Assembly (NCBI GenBank): GCA_913056455.1
Contig: CAJXMJ010000001.1
Location: 248,001 to 312,000, forward strand
Source of the DNA: an uncultured Fodinibius sp.
GTDB taxonomy: Bacteria; Bacteroidota; Rhodothermia; Balneolales; Balneolaceae
Length of the DNA: 64,000 nucleotides
Direction of reading: 5' to 3'
Shown piece by piece: positions 9,623-18,594 of this stretch. How positions within the stretch are numbered: the first letter of the stretch is position 1; the number at the start of each line of letters is the position of its first letter. A program made the translations under genes and the position numbers. The notes beneath the pieces are model-generated. The model made no database searches. It was not told where the DNA came from and was given only the letters and a program-made list of their open reading frames with translations.

Positions 9623-11056
9623 ATGAGTATTAGCGAACGACGAACGAAAATTGTTTGCACCCTTGGCCCCAGCAGCAATACCGAAGAGAAAATAGATAAG
9701 TTGGTGAGAAACGGGATGAATATTGCCCGAATAAATTTTTCACACGGCACGCACGAAGATAATGGCAAGGTTATCCAAAATGTACGAAAGGTGGCCGACC
9801 GGTATGGAGTAAGTATGCCAATTGTGGCAGATTTGCAGGGTCCTAAAATTCGTATTGGTACGATGAAGGATGGGGGACAGCAGGTAGCGTCCGGAGACTA
9901 TGTTACGCTGACAACCGAAGACGTTGAAGGTACATCTGAGACAATACCTGTAGATTACAAAGGGTTGATTGATGATGCAGTAGAAGGGAATAGGCTGCTT
10001 ATTGATGATGGGTTACTTGAGCTCAAGGTAATTAAGAAAAATGAATCTTCACTAGTAGCCCAGGTTGTGGTTGGGGGATTATTAAAATCACGCAAGGGGC
10101 TTAATTTGCCGGATGTGGACTTATCAATGGCCTCCCTTACCGAAAAGGATATTAAGGATCTTGAATATGCGGTTTCACAAGGAGTAGATTATGTGGCGAT
10201 GTCATTTGTTCGATCGGCTGAGGATATACAGGAAGTAATCTCGAGAGTACGGGCGAAAGGTTCTAATGCCGGTATTATTGCAAAGATTGAGAAACCCGAA
10301 GCGATAACGGTTATCGACGATATTATTGAAGAGTCGAGCGGTATTATGGTCGCCCGGGGTGATCTTGGGATAGAAATTGCCAGTGAAAGGGTTCCCATGG
10401 TGCAAAAAAATATTATCGACAAATGTAGGCAGGCCGGAAAACCGGTAATTACCGCTACTCAAATGCTTGACTCCATGATTGAAAATCCACGTCCGACCAG
10501 AGCAGAAAGCTCAGATGTAGCCAATGCAGTACTTGATGGTACGGATGCGGTAATGCTTTCCGGCGAAACCGCTGCAGGAGACTACCCGGTGGAAGCTGTT
10601 AAAACAATGGATAAAATTTGTGGATTGGTAGAGAAAGACGCCGATCATATCTACAACAGTTTGGAGTATCGCAAGCCTGAGTGGAAAGAGAAACAGGTGA
10701 TTGAATCGCTGGCCTATTCCTGTGTAATGTTAGCCGAAAATGTAGATGCGAGGGTTATCAGTACGATTACTCATTCCGGAAGTACCGCTCGGCGTATTGC
10801 GAAGTTTAGGCCGCGAGTCCCCATTGTGGCATTTACCGAGAGTGATGAGGTGCGCCAGCAGTTGGGAATGGTTTGGGGGGTGCAGCCTATAAAGATTGAT
10901 GAGATATTTGATACTGACAAAAGTGTTAAATTGATGGAAGAACATCTGAAAAATAACGGATTTGTGAATAAGGATGACCGTGCGATCATTGCAACCGGTA
11001 TGCCGATCGCAAAAAAGGGCCGTACCAATATGATTAAGGTGAGTACGATTGACTAA
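9623..11056 (+). CDS. pyk: Pyruvate kinase
   Basis: Cytoplasmic glycolytic enzyme that makes pyruvate and ATP from phosphoenolpyruvate and ADP. All family landmarks are present: RRTKIVCTLGPSS at the N-terminus, RINFSHGTHED (about residues 35-46), the active-site signature IIAKIEKPEA at 218-227 with the catalytic Lys221, MVARGDLG, and the ATQMLDSMI and DAVMLSGETAAGDYP segments. The last 120 residues form the C-terminal regulatory domain. Length 477 is normal. The ATG at 9623 fits the family N-terminus. A TPR lipoprotein gene follows after 21 bases and may be cotranscribed. Confidence 0.97.
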   Translation: MSISERRTKIVCTLGPSSNTEEKIDKLVRNGMNIARINFSHGTHEDNGKVIQNVRKVADRYGVSMPIVADLQGPKIRIGTMKDGGQQVASGDYVTLTTEDVEGTSETIPVDYKGLIDDAVEGNRLLIDDGLLELKVIKKNESSLVAQVVVGGLLKSRKGLNLPDVDLSMASLTEKDIKDLEYAVSQGVDYVAMSFVRSAEDIQEVISRVRAKGSNAGIIAKIEKPEAITVIDDIIEESSGIMVARGDLGIEIASERVPMVQKNIIDKCRQAGKPVITATQMLDSMIENPRPTRAESSDVANAVLDGTDAVMLSGETAAGDYPVEAVKTMDKICGLVEKDADHIYNSLEYRKPEWKEKQVIESLAYSCVMLAENVDARVISTITHSGSTARRIAKFRPRVPIVAFTESDEVRQQLGMVWGVQPIKIDEIFDTDKSVKLMEEHLKNNGFVNKDDRAIIATGMPIAKKGRTNMIKVSTID

Positions 11057-11077
11057 CAGAAAATAAATGATGAAACG

Positions 11078-13672
11078 TTGAGGAAGTTTTTTCTCATACT
11101 GTTGACTGGCATATTCTTGGCGGGGTGTGGGAGCTCTCTGAAAAATTCGTGGAAGAACTTTACGGCTTATTATAACACCTTTTATAATGCGCGAGAGAGC
11201 TTTAAATCGGGACTAAAAAAAGTCGAGGATCAGCTTGTTGGTATTGATCCTTCTGAACCGGTACGTATTCACCCTCCCCCCAATAAAGCTGGTTATGACG
11301 ATTTCCAGAATGCGATTGATAAAGGAGCCCGGGTGTTACGCAAGTTTCCCGAATCGAAATGGGTAGATGACGCTATTTTGTTGATTGGGAAGTCAAATTA
11401 TTACCGGCAGGAGTTTTATTCGGCACTTCAAAAGTTTGAAGAACTTATGAATGCAGGTTCTTCTCCCAAAATGATTTCGCTTTCGATAATCTGGAAAAGT
11501 AGAACACAACTAGATTTAAAACAGTATACGGCGGGCATAAGTTATGCTGAGTCTGAACTTGAACAATATCCCGCAAAGTGGCCGCGGAAATATAGGGGGG
11601 AAATACAGGCTCTGGCTGGTCAACACCATGCCATGCTGGACAACTGGGGTGAAGCGGTGGATTATTTATTTGATGCCACTGCCAATATTGAGGAGAAATC
11701 TCTACTTAGTCGGACATATTTTTTACTTGGACAGGTGTTGGAGCGGCAAGGACGATACGGAGAGGCTTTTAACGCTTTTAGAGAGGTGGAAAATAAATTT
11801 CCCGACTTTGAGTATCTCTATTGGTCACAATTTAAACAGGCTGATATCGCGAGAAAGGCTAATCGTTTTGATTTGGCTCTTGATATTTTTCAAACTCTGC
11901 GAAATGATGATAAAAATCTCGACCGGCGGGGAGAGCTTTTATTTGAAATAGCCCGAACACATGAGATGATGGGGGATCATAAACAAGCTGAAAAAATGTT
12001 TAAAACCCTATTGTATGGTACTGAAAGCCAGCAGCCCCGTGCTTTAAAAGCAGATATTTATTTTCGTCTTGGGAAAATATATAGTGGTCAGTATAATAAA
12101 TACCAGGTTGCAGCCGCTTATTTTGATTCCTCCTCTGCGATTAAAAGCTCTTCTATATCTGCCAATGATTTAGAGAATCCAAACGAATTAGCCGATACTT
12201 ATGGTGAATACACCGCCCTGCGAAAGTCGATAAATCGAGCGGATAGCTTGTTAAAGTTGGGTTCTCTGTCAGAACAGGAGCTTGATTCTGCGTTGACTGC
12301 TATTCGGATGCAAAAGCAACAGGAGCTTGAAGAAGATAAAGGAGAGCAATCGAGGATAATTGCCAACACCGAGATAGCAGGGGAAGAGGGGGTAGGAACT
12401 CCCGATATTCCCACCAGGTTCGGATATCTAAATTACCAAAATGCTGAGCTGGTAAGTCAATATAAAACACAGTTTAGATTACAGTGGGGGGATCGTCCAC
12501 TCGTTGACAACTGGCGAAGAGCGGAAGAAATTCGGGGGAGAGAAAGACAAGTAGATTTTGAAGGAACTGAAAATACCGAATCAGCAAATGATTTAGAACG
12601 TACGGAATTGATTGTAGCATTGAATCTTGAAGAAATACCTCGAACCGCTGAACAAAAGAATCAACTAAGAGCTGAGAAGGCTAACGCACAATACAATTTA
12701 GGAAACTTATTGTTTCTGAATTTGAACAGGCCTGATAGTGCACGCTATTACTTTCACAAGGTTCTCAAAAATGATGTTGCCAGGGAGTTGCATCCTCCGG
12801 CAATGTATTCCCTTTTTGAAATATTCTCTACTGACAATAATTCCGATAGTCTTCGATATTGGGGGAACATGATCCGGGAAAAATATCCCGAAACAAGATA
12901 TGCACGAAGGGTTGAAATGAGGTTGAACAATACCTCAGAAGCTGCTTTTGAGAAGGATACAACCAAAAAACTATTGGATCAGTATTATCGTCATTTGGAG
13001 GATACGACAACTCGCAAACCGTTAAAATTAAGAAAGTTGGCACTGAAGAATCGCTCTTCTGATATGGCACCACATATATTTTACCAATCGATTGAAGCTT
13101 ATATTGAGCAGGCTAAAAACAGTAGCAGTTTTGTGGATTCTACCTTCAAATATTCTTTATCTGATGATGCAAGTGATACCTCAAGAAGTGATTCGGTGAT
13201 TTCTTCAACGGCGTTGGAACACCAACTACAATTTTCCGGTGCTGCTTGGGACAGTGTACGATTTGCCATTCAGCAGTTTGATACTACTTTCCCCAACGCC
13301 ACGCAGCAGAAAAGAGTAGCCAAATTGAGAAAGCTATTGGAAGAACAACAATTAAAATCAGAAGAAAATAAGACCTGTAAAGATTTGAGAATTTCGCTGA
13401 GTGTAGATCCAAGTATGGAATCCTTTTTGTCACATGTTGCCTATCCCAGGAAGTTGCAGAATATGTCCTTATCAGGTAATGTCACCTACTCATTTGTGGT
13501 GACAAAGGAGGGAAAAGTTGTATCATATGAGTTAATCTCACAAAATACCTCGCTGGGTATCGAGGAGGCGTTTGAGGAAGCTTTTGAAGAGCATTTGCAG
13601 TTTGCGCCACTAAATGCAGAAAATATTCCCGAAGAGGTTACATGCCAGGTATCCTTTCCCATCCGGCGTTAG
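11078..13672 (+). CDS. TPR lipoprotein resembling SprE/PorW, with a C-terminal TonB domain
   Basis: An 864-residue predicted lipoprotein: short signal with lipobox Cys17 (FLAGC), then a conserved-looking 'NFTAYYNTFYNARESFKSGL' segment that resembles the start of SprE/PorW, TPR lipoproteins linked to type IX secretion and gliding. Many TPR-like helical repeats follow (about residues 90-350 and 520-620). The last 95 residues look like a TonB C-terminal domain (AYPRKLQNMSLSGNVTYSFV, then VTKEGKVVSYELI). A role in envelope transport is inferred from these similarities only. The start is a TTG at 11078: an upstream ATG ATG pair at 11067 is out of frame and ends at a TGA after two more codons. The end overlaps the convergent pyrD gene by 4 bases. 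Confidence 0.75.
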   Translation: MRKFFLILLTGIFLAGCGSSLKNSWKNFTAYYNTFYNARESFKSGLKKVEDQLVGIDPSEPVRIHPPPNKAGYDDFQNAIDKGARVLRKFPESKWVDDAILLIGKSNYYRQEFYSALQKFEELMNAGSSPKMISLSIIWKSRTQLDLKQYTAGISYAESELEQYPAKWPRKYRGEIQALAGQHHAMLDNWGEAVDYLFDATANIEEKSLLSRTYFLLGQVLERQGRYGEAFNAFREVENKFPDFEYLYWSQFKQADIARKANRFDLALDIFQTLRNDDKNLDRRGELLFEIARTHEMMGDHKQAEKMFKTLLYGTESQQPRALKADIYFRLGKIYSGQYNKYQVAAAYFDSSSAIKSSSISANDLENPNELADTYGEYTALRKSINRADSLLKLGSLSEQELDSALTAIRMQKQQELEEDKGEQSRIIANTEIAGEEGVGTPDIPTRFGYLNYQNAELVSQYKTQFRLQWGDRPLVDNWRRAEEIRGRERQVDFEGTENTESANDLERTELIVALNLEEIPRTAEQKNQLRAEKANAQYNLGNLLFLNLNRPDSARYYFHKVLKNDVARELHPPAMYSLFEIFSTDNNSDSLRYWGNMIREKYPETRYARRVEMRLNNTSEAAFEKDTTKKLLDQYYRHLEDTTTRKPLKLRKLALKNRSSDMAPHIFYQSIEAYIEQAKNSSSFVDSTFKYSLSDDASDTSRSDSVISSTALEHQLQFSGAAWDSVRFAIQQFDTTFPNATQQKRVAKLRKLLEEQQLKSEENKTCKDLRISLSVDPSMESFLSHVAYPRKLQNMSLSGNVTYSFVVTKEGKVVSYELISQNTSLGIEEAFEEAFEEHLQFAPLNAENIPEEVTCQVSFPIRR

Positions 13673-14754
13673 TCGATCGCTTTTACCAGCTGATGGATGG
13701 ATTTGATATTCAGTGCTTCCAGTTCGTGTAGGAGCTGGCGGTTGATCGATTTTACCAACCCGGGACCTTCATAGATAAGACCGGTGTACATTTGGAGTAA
13801 ATCAGCTCCGGCTAATAACATCTTGAGAGCGGTACTGAAATCATCTATACCGCCAACCCCGATGATCGGTTTTTGCCCTTTCGTTGCTTCGCTGATCCAT
13901 TCTACGATTTGAACGCTTTTGTTGGCGATAGGCTTTCCGCTAAGGCCGCCCCGACCAATATCCTCGAGCTCAGATTCACTCGTTTGTAATCCCTTCCGTG
14001 AAGAGGAGGTGTTGCATGCAACGTAACCGTGGATACGGTGGTTTTCACATATCTCCAAGAGCTGTAAAAGCTTGTTTTTAGTAAGATCGGAAGAAAATTT
14101 TACGGTAGTGGGTACAACTCGTGCATCATCACGTATTTTTAAAGCTGACAGCAGTTCATCCAAAGCCGCAGGGTCTTCAAATGTTTTTCCCTCAGTAGTA
14201 TTGGGACATGATATGTTAACCGTAATATAGTCAGCAACTTTTTTGGCCTCGTTGAAGCTCTGTACGTAGTCTTGAATTGCGGCATCTCCCATGATTTTCG
14301 GATCATGGGTTTTAGCAATATTGATTCCCAAAGGAATAGATAGTTTTTTATTTTTCAAGCGCTTTACAACCGTCTGGGCTCCGTCGTTATTCAGTCCCAT
14401 TCTGTTGATAATTGCGCGATCTTTAGGTAAGCGAAAGGCTCGTGGTTTTGGATTCCCGGTATTGGGATTGGCAGTGATGCTACCGACTTCTACAAAGCCA
14501 AAGCCCAGTGCCTCCATTATCTCGGGGATTTGTCCGTTTTTATCGAAACCTGCGGCAAGTCCAATAGGATTTCTAAACGTTAATCCCCATATTTGTTGAC
14601 TTAATTTTGCAGATTGATAATTGTATAAACTCTTAGCCAAAGCTTTAAGCGTGCTACTACCCGATGCTGTCTCCGCAAAACGATGCATAGTAGAGTGCGC
14701 TTGTTCGGCGTCAAGCTTGAATAAAAGTGATTTAACCAACGAGTTATAAATCAT
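13669..14754 (-). CDS. pyrD: Dihydroorotate dehydrogenase (quinone), class 2
   Basis: Membrane-associated flavoenzyme of pyrimidine synthesis that oxidises dihydroorotate to orotate with quinone. The class 2 form is indicated by the 361-residue length, the N-terminal helical extension before the barrel (residues 1-55) and the motifs NPIGLAAGFDKNG (62-74), GSITANPNTGNPKPR (91-105) and NRMGLNNDG (117-125). C-terminal phosphate-site segments are GVGGID and QMYTGLIYEGP. Unusually, the segment holding the catalytic base reads NISCPNT (180-186), so Cys183 stands where class 2 enzymes usually have Ser. The stop codon overlaps the convergent upstream gene by 4 bases. Confidence 0.95.
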   Translation of the reverse strand: MIYNSLVKSLLFKLDAEQAHSTMHRFAETASGSSTLKALAKSLYNYQSAKLSQQIWGLTFRNPIGLAAGFDKNGQIPEIMEALGFGFVEVGSITANPNTGNPKPRAFRLPKDRAIINRMGLNNDGAQTVVKRLKNKKLSIPLGINIAKTHDPKIMGDAAIQDYVQSFNEAKKVADYITVNISCPNTTEGKTFEDPAALDELLSALKIRDDARVVPTTVKFSSDLTKNKLLQLLEICENHRIHGYVACNTSSSRKGLQTSESELEDIGRGGLSGKPIANKSVQIVEWISEATKGQKPIIGVGGIDDFSTALKMLLAGADLLQMYTGLIYEGPGLVKSINRQLLHELEALNIKSIHQLVKAID

Positions 14755-14837
14755 AGTATACGAGGTGCCATATTTTCCTTTGGCAAAGTAAAGAGCTTTT
14801 TTCTAAGAACGAAATTAAAACGATTAATTAGGTCGGA

Positions 14838-16109
14838 ATGAGTTTTACCTCTCCCAAATCCGTTCAGGAGTATCTCGAAAGCATACCTAAATTTCAATCT
14901 CGGGGATCTTCTGCCGCAAACTTTGATTTATCCCGCTTTAGAAACTTTTGTGATGCTATAGGTAATCCACAGGAAGGTTTTGACACAATCCACGTGGGAG
15001 GTACAAATGGGAAGGGGAGCACCTGCAATATATTGGCTTCTGTATTGCAGGAAGCAGGTTACAAGGTGGGCGTATACACATCACCGCATATTATTTCGTT
15101 TAACGAGCGTTTTCGTATTAATGATAGCATGATTCCTGATGATGAACTTTTACGGTTTTTCAATACCAACGTCGATGCTATTGAAGCATATAAGCTGACC
15201 TACTTCGAGATAAGCACAGCCATTGCCTTTTGGTGGTTTGCGCATTCTGAAGTCGATATAGCGTGTATTGAGGTAGGCCTTGGGGGACGGTTAGATGCTA
15301 CTAATATAATTGATCCGGAAGTAAGTGTTATAACCAGCATTTCTCTGGATCATACTGATATTCTCGGAGACAGTATTGTCGAAATCACCCAAGAGAAAGC
15401 GGGAATTATAAAAGCAGGTTGTCCGGTGGTGATAGGGGATTTACCCGCGGAAGCCAAAAATGAAATTGTTAAGATTGCCGAACAAAAAGAGTGTCCATTA
15501 TATACAATTGATAATTTAGAATCGGAATACGTAAAACCTGGGCAATACCGAGTGACAGTTGATAGTAGGATTATTGACATTTCAAGCAACTTGACAGCAC
15601 CAATACAGGCGAAAAATATTGCGATTGTATGGCAAATTTGTTCTGTTATCCCTAATAAGTATACCATAGCAGAAGAAGACTTTATCAGCGGCTTAAGGAG
15701 AGTTAATACCGGTCCTGGGAGGTTTGAGCTGCTTATTGGTGGGGAACAATGGTACTTCGATGGAGGACATAACCTGGAGGCTGTAAAGGCTTTAAAGGAA
15801 TCAGTAAGAACGGTGGGGGAAATTGATAGTGCAACCTTGGTGCTGTCGTTGATGAAGGATAAAATTCGGGAGGAAGTGATGGCAGAATTTTTAGAATTCA
15901 AAAATATCTATTATTATCCCTTGAACCTTGAACGGGCAGCAACTTTTGACGATATTAAGCAGTGGTTGCCCAAGGCAAATCCCTTTCCTGCTTCTGATGA
16001 AGATCGAAAAAAAATAATGCAAGACGATTTTGATTCGGAATTAGTTATTTTTTCAGGAAGTTTTTACTTTTATGAAACAGTTCGGGACTGGGTTTTAACT
16101 TTTGCTTAA
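14838..16109 (+). CDS. folC: Bifunctional folylpolyglutamate synthase / dihydrofolate synthase
   Basis: Adds glutamate to dihydropteroate and to folates in the cytoplasm, using ATP. The Mur-ligase-like P-loop is GGTNGKGST at residues 54-62. It is followed by the family segments YTSPHIISFNERF, YFEISTAIAFWWF, CIEVGLGGRLDATN and SISLDHTDILG, and by the C-terminal-domain segment DGGHNLEAVKAL. At 423 residues it is of normal size. It is transcribed divergently from pyrD, with 83 bases between the two starts. The next gene, rho, is 138 bases downstream. Confidence 0.95.
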   Translation: MSFTSPKSVQEYLESIPKFQSRGSSAANFDLSRFRNFCDAIGNPQEGFDTIHVGGTNGKGSTCNILASVLQEAGYKVGVYTSPHIISFNERFRINDSMIPDDELLRFFNTNVDAIEAYKLTYFEISTAIAFWWFAHSEVDIACIEVGLGGRLDATNIIDPEVSVITSISLDHTDILGDSIVEITQEKAGIIKAGCPVVIGDLPAEAKNEIVKIAEQKECPLYTIDNLESEYVKPGQYRVTVDSRIIDISSNLTAPIQAKNIAIVWQICSVIPNKYTIAEEDFISGLRRVNTGPGRFELLIGGEQWYFDGGHNLEAVKALKESVRTVGEIDSATLVLSLMKDKIREEVMAEFLEFKNIYYYPLNLERAATFDDIKQWLPKANPFPASDEDRKKIMQDDFDSELVIFSGSFYFYETVRDWVLTFA

Positions 16110-16247
16110 ACCAATAATTCATATCTACCTGGATTTGCTCCCTTTTTTACAGCGTAGATCTATTCTCTATAGCTTCTGACAAAAGATTATAGAATCATTT
16201 TATTCATCGTAACCCATTTTCATATTTAAAATAGATAGAAGAAGATT

Positions 16248-17723
16248 ATGTCGGATTACCAAACCGATGGAGTTTCTCTTGAAGAAATAGATACTCTTCA
16301 AGAAAAGACAGTTAAGGAACTTCGTTATTTAGCCCGTGAACAGGGATTAAGTTCGGTTTCAGACTTGCGAAAGCAGGAGCTGATTAATCGTATTACCCAA
16401 TCAGTGCGTGATAAAGCAAGAGCCCGAGGAGAGTTGGATACTGATTCCAACAATAGGCCGTCTAATAATAACGGGGATCGTAAAAAATCCGGGCATTCCG
16501 ACAATAACAGAGGCAAGAAAAAGAAGAAAAAAAGCGTACACGATATCTTGCCCGAATCTGATGCACCAACACTTGATGAGCGACTGGCTGAGATCCAACC
16601 CGAATTGGGGCCCTATCTGATACAGGAGGGAACGCTCGAAATTCTGCCTGATGGATACGGATTTCTGCGATCGGTAAATTATAACTATAAGGCAAGCCCT
16701 GATGATATCTATGTATCACCATCTCAGATAAAGCGTTTTAGGCTTAAGCAGGGTGATTGTGTGATTGGGATTATTCGTCCTCCCAAAGTAGGAGAACGGT
16801 ATTTTGCCCTGTTGCGTGTTGATGGAGTAAATGGAAAGATTCCTCATGATATGGATAACCGTGAGGACTTTGAAGATCTGATGCCGATTTATCCAGAAGA
16901 ACGATTAAAGTTGGAGCATAAGCCGACAGAATATACCACCCGAGCCTTGGATCTGTTTACACCGATGGGCAAAGGGCAGCGTGGTCTTATTGTAGCACAG
17001 CCTAAGACGGGTAAGACAACCATCCTGCGTAATATCGCAAATGCTGTCAATGAGAATAATCCCGAGACGAAGATTATTATTTTACTCATTGATGAGCGTC
17101 CCGAAGAAGTGACCGAAATGGAACGGAATGTAGAAAATGCCGAAGTGGTAGCATCTACGTTTGATGAAAAGCCTGAGAATCATATTGGTCTTTCGGAGAT
17201 TGTTTTTGAGAAAAGTAAGCGTCTTGTTGAAAGTGGCCACGATGTATTAGTTCTGCTGGATTCTATTACTCGGTTAGCGCGGGCATATAATATATGTCAG
17301 CCGTCGTCCGGTCGAACAATGTCGGGAGGTATAGATTCGGAAGCGCTGAAAGCACCGCGTCAGCTGTTTAGTTCAGCACGTAACATTGAAGGGGGCGGTA
17401 GCCTTTCGATCCTTGCAACAGCACTGGTTCAGACCGGTTCTCGCATGGATGATCTTATCTTTGAAGAGTTCAAAGGGACCGGTAACATGGAAATTGTACT
17501 GGACCGTAACCTTTCTGAGCGCAGAATATATCCTGCAATAGATATCTTTAAAAGCGGTACGCGACGCGAAGAACTCATTGTTCCCGAAGCGGAACATGAA
17601 AAAGTAGTACTGTTACGTCGTTATTTAAATCGCATGAATAGCTTTGAGGCGATGGAATTTGTCCTTGACAAGATGAAAGGGACTGAAGATAACGAAGAGT
17701 TCTTGCTCTCCATGAATAAATAG
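16248..17723 (+). CDS. rho: Transcription termination factor Rho
   Basis: Hexameric RNA-dependent ATPase that ends transcription. Order of parts in the 491 residues: Rho N-terminal helical domain (about 14-60, [20 protein letters not shown]-like), a low-complexity hydrophilic insert rich in Asn, Lys and Gly (about 64-98, ending KKKKKK), cold-shock-type RNA-binding domain ([12 protein letters not shown] to [15 protein letters not shown]), Walker A ([11 protein letters not shown]), Walker B ([16 protein letters not shown]) and the segment [21 protein letters not shown]. Basic, disordered inserts at this place are common in Rho of this bacterial group. The stop is only 10 bases from the convergent MBL gene. 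Confidence 0.97.
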   Translation: MSDYQTDGVSLEEIDTLQEKTVKELRYLAREQGLSSVSDLRKQELINRITQSVRDKARARGELDTDSNNRPSNNNGDRKKSGHSDNNRGKKKKKKSVHDILPESDAPTLDERLAEIQPELGPYLIQEGTLEILPDGYGFLRSVNYNYKASPDDIYVSPSQIKRFRLKQGDCVIGIIRPPKVGERYFALLRVDGVNGKIPHDMDNREDFEDLMPIYPEERLKLEHKPTEYTTRALDLFTPMGKGQRGLIVAQPKTGKTTILRNIANAVNENNPETKIIILLIDERPEEVTEMERNVENAEVVASTFDEKPENHIGLSEIVFEKSKRLVESGHDVLVLLDSITRLARAYNICQPSSGRTMSGGIDSEALKAPRQLFSSARNIEGGGSLSILATALVQTGSRMDDLIFEEFKGTGNMEIVLDRNLSERRIYPAIDIFKSGTRREELIVPEAEHEKVVLLRRYLNRMNSFEAMEFVLDKMKGTEDNEEFLLSMNK

Positions 17724-17733
17724 CCAGACTTCA

Positions 17734-18585
17734 TCAGGGTAGCTGTTTGGCTAATATATATTTTTTGTCATCGTCTTTGAATAGATGGCCTGCTTGGCCG
17801 TTTCCAGAGTGATAGAAAAGTAGTAATGCCTTTTCCTCACAGACTTGTTGTAGAAGTCGGACTTTCTTTTTCTTAGCCTCGAGCGGATAGATATCTGCCT
17901 TTTCCATGGTATACTCATTCAGCTGATATTCATTAGGTAACAAATCTCCCATATAGTATACCTTCTCGCCATCGTTTTCGAGGATCACAATTTGATGCCC
18001 GGGGGTGTGCCCACCAGTTTTTATAGCTGTAATGCCATCTATAATTTCTGTACTGTCATCAGTTAAAAAGGTAACTCGGCCATCACTGACCAATCGGTAA
18101 AAATCATCCAGACGGTAGCGCTCACTGTATGACAACTGTTGCCCTTCACTTTGTTCAAGGGCAAAATCCCACTCTTGCTTATGCACATAGTAGGTGGCAT
18201 TTGGAAAGGTGGGCTTGGTTTTGGCCTCCATATTGGTAAAAGAAGCTCCGGCGGCATGATCATAATGCAAGTGCGTTAGCACAACATGAGTGATATCCTC
18301 AGGCTTTAACCCAAAAATGCGGAGGTTGGTACATACGTTGGAAACATCCGTGTATTGGCTGCCTGCATCTAATCCCCAGCCCAGACCGGTATCGAGCAGG
18401 ATGTTATGGTTTCCCGATTGTACTAAAACCGGATTGATCCCAACCATAACGGAATTGCTATCGCTGGGATCTTTAGGGCTTGTAGCCAGGTGTTCAGTTC
18501 TTTTAGACCGGTTAATATGTCCATCCTTGAAAAGCTCAAAATGCCCTTCACTTAAGACTTCGATGGTAAAAGAACCTATATCCAT
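17734..18585 (-). CDS. MBL-fold metallo-hydrolase
   Basis: A 283-residue metallo-beta-lactamase-fold protein without signal peptide, so probably cytoplasmic. The metal-binding signature is THLHYDHAAG with His105, His107, Asp109 and His110. Further metal ligands are likely in GGHTPGHQIV and in the late YHSGNGQAGH region. An early 'ILLDTGLG' strand is typical of the fold. The sequence resembles the broad group of lactonase- or glyoxalase-like hydrolases, but the substrate cannot be assigned. It follows sppA by 9 bases on the same strand, so the two are likely cotranscribed. Confidence 0.85.
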   Translation of the reverse strand: MDIGSFTIEVLSEGHFELFKDGHINRSKRTEHLATSPKDPSDSNSVMVGINPVLVQSGNHNILLDTGLGWGLDAGSQYTDVSNVCTNLRIFGLKPEDITHVVLTHLHYDHAAGASFTNMEAKTKPTFPNATYYVHKQEWDFALEQSEGQQLSYSERYRLDDFYRLVSDGRVTFLTDDSTEIIDGITAIKTGGHTPGHQIVILENDGEKVYYMGDLLPNEYQLNEYTMEKADIYPLEAKKKKVRLLQQVCEEKALLLFYHSGNGQAGHLFKDDDKKYILAKQLP

Positions 18586-18594
18586 ATCAGTGGT

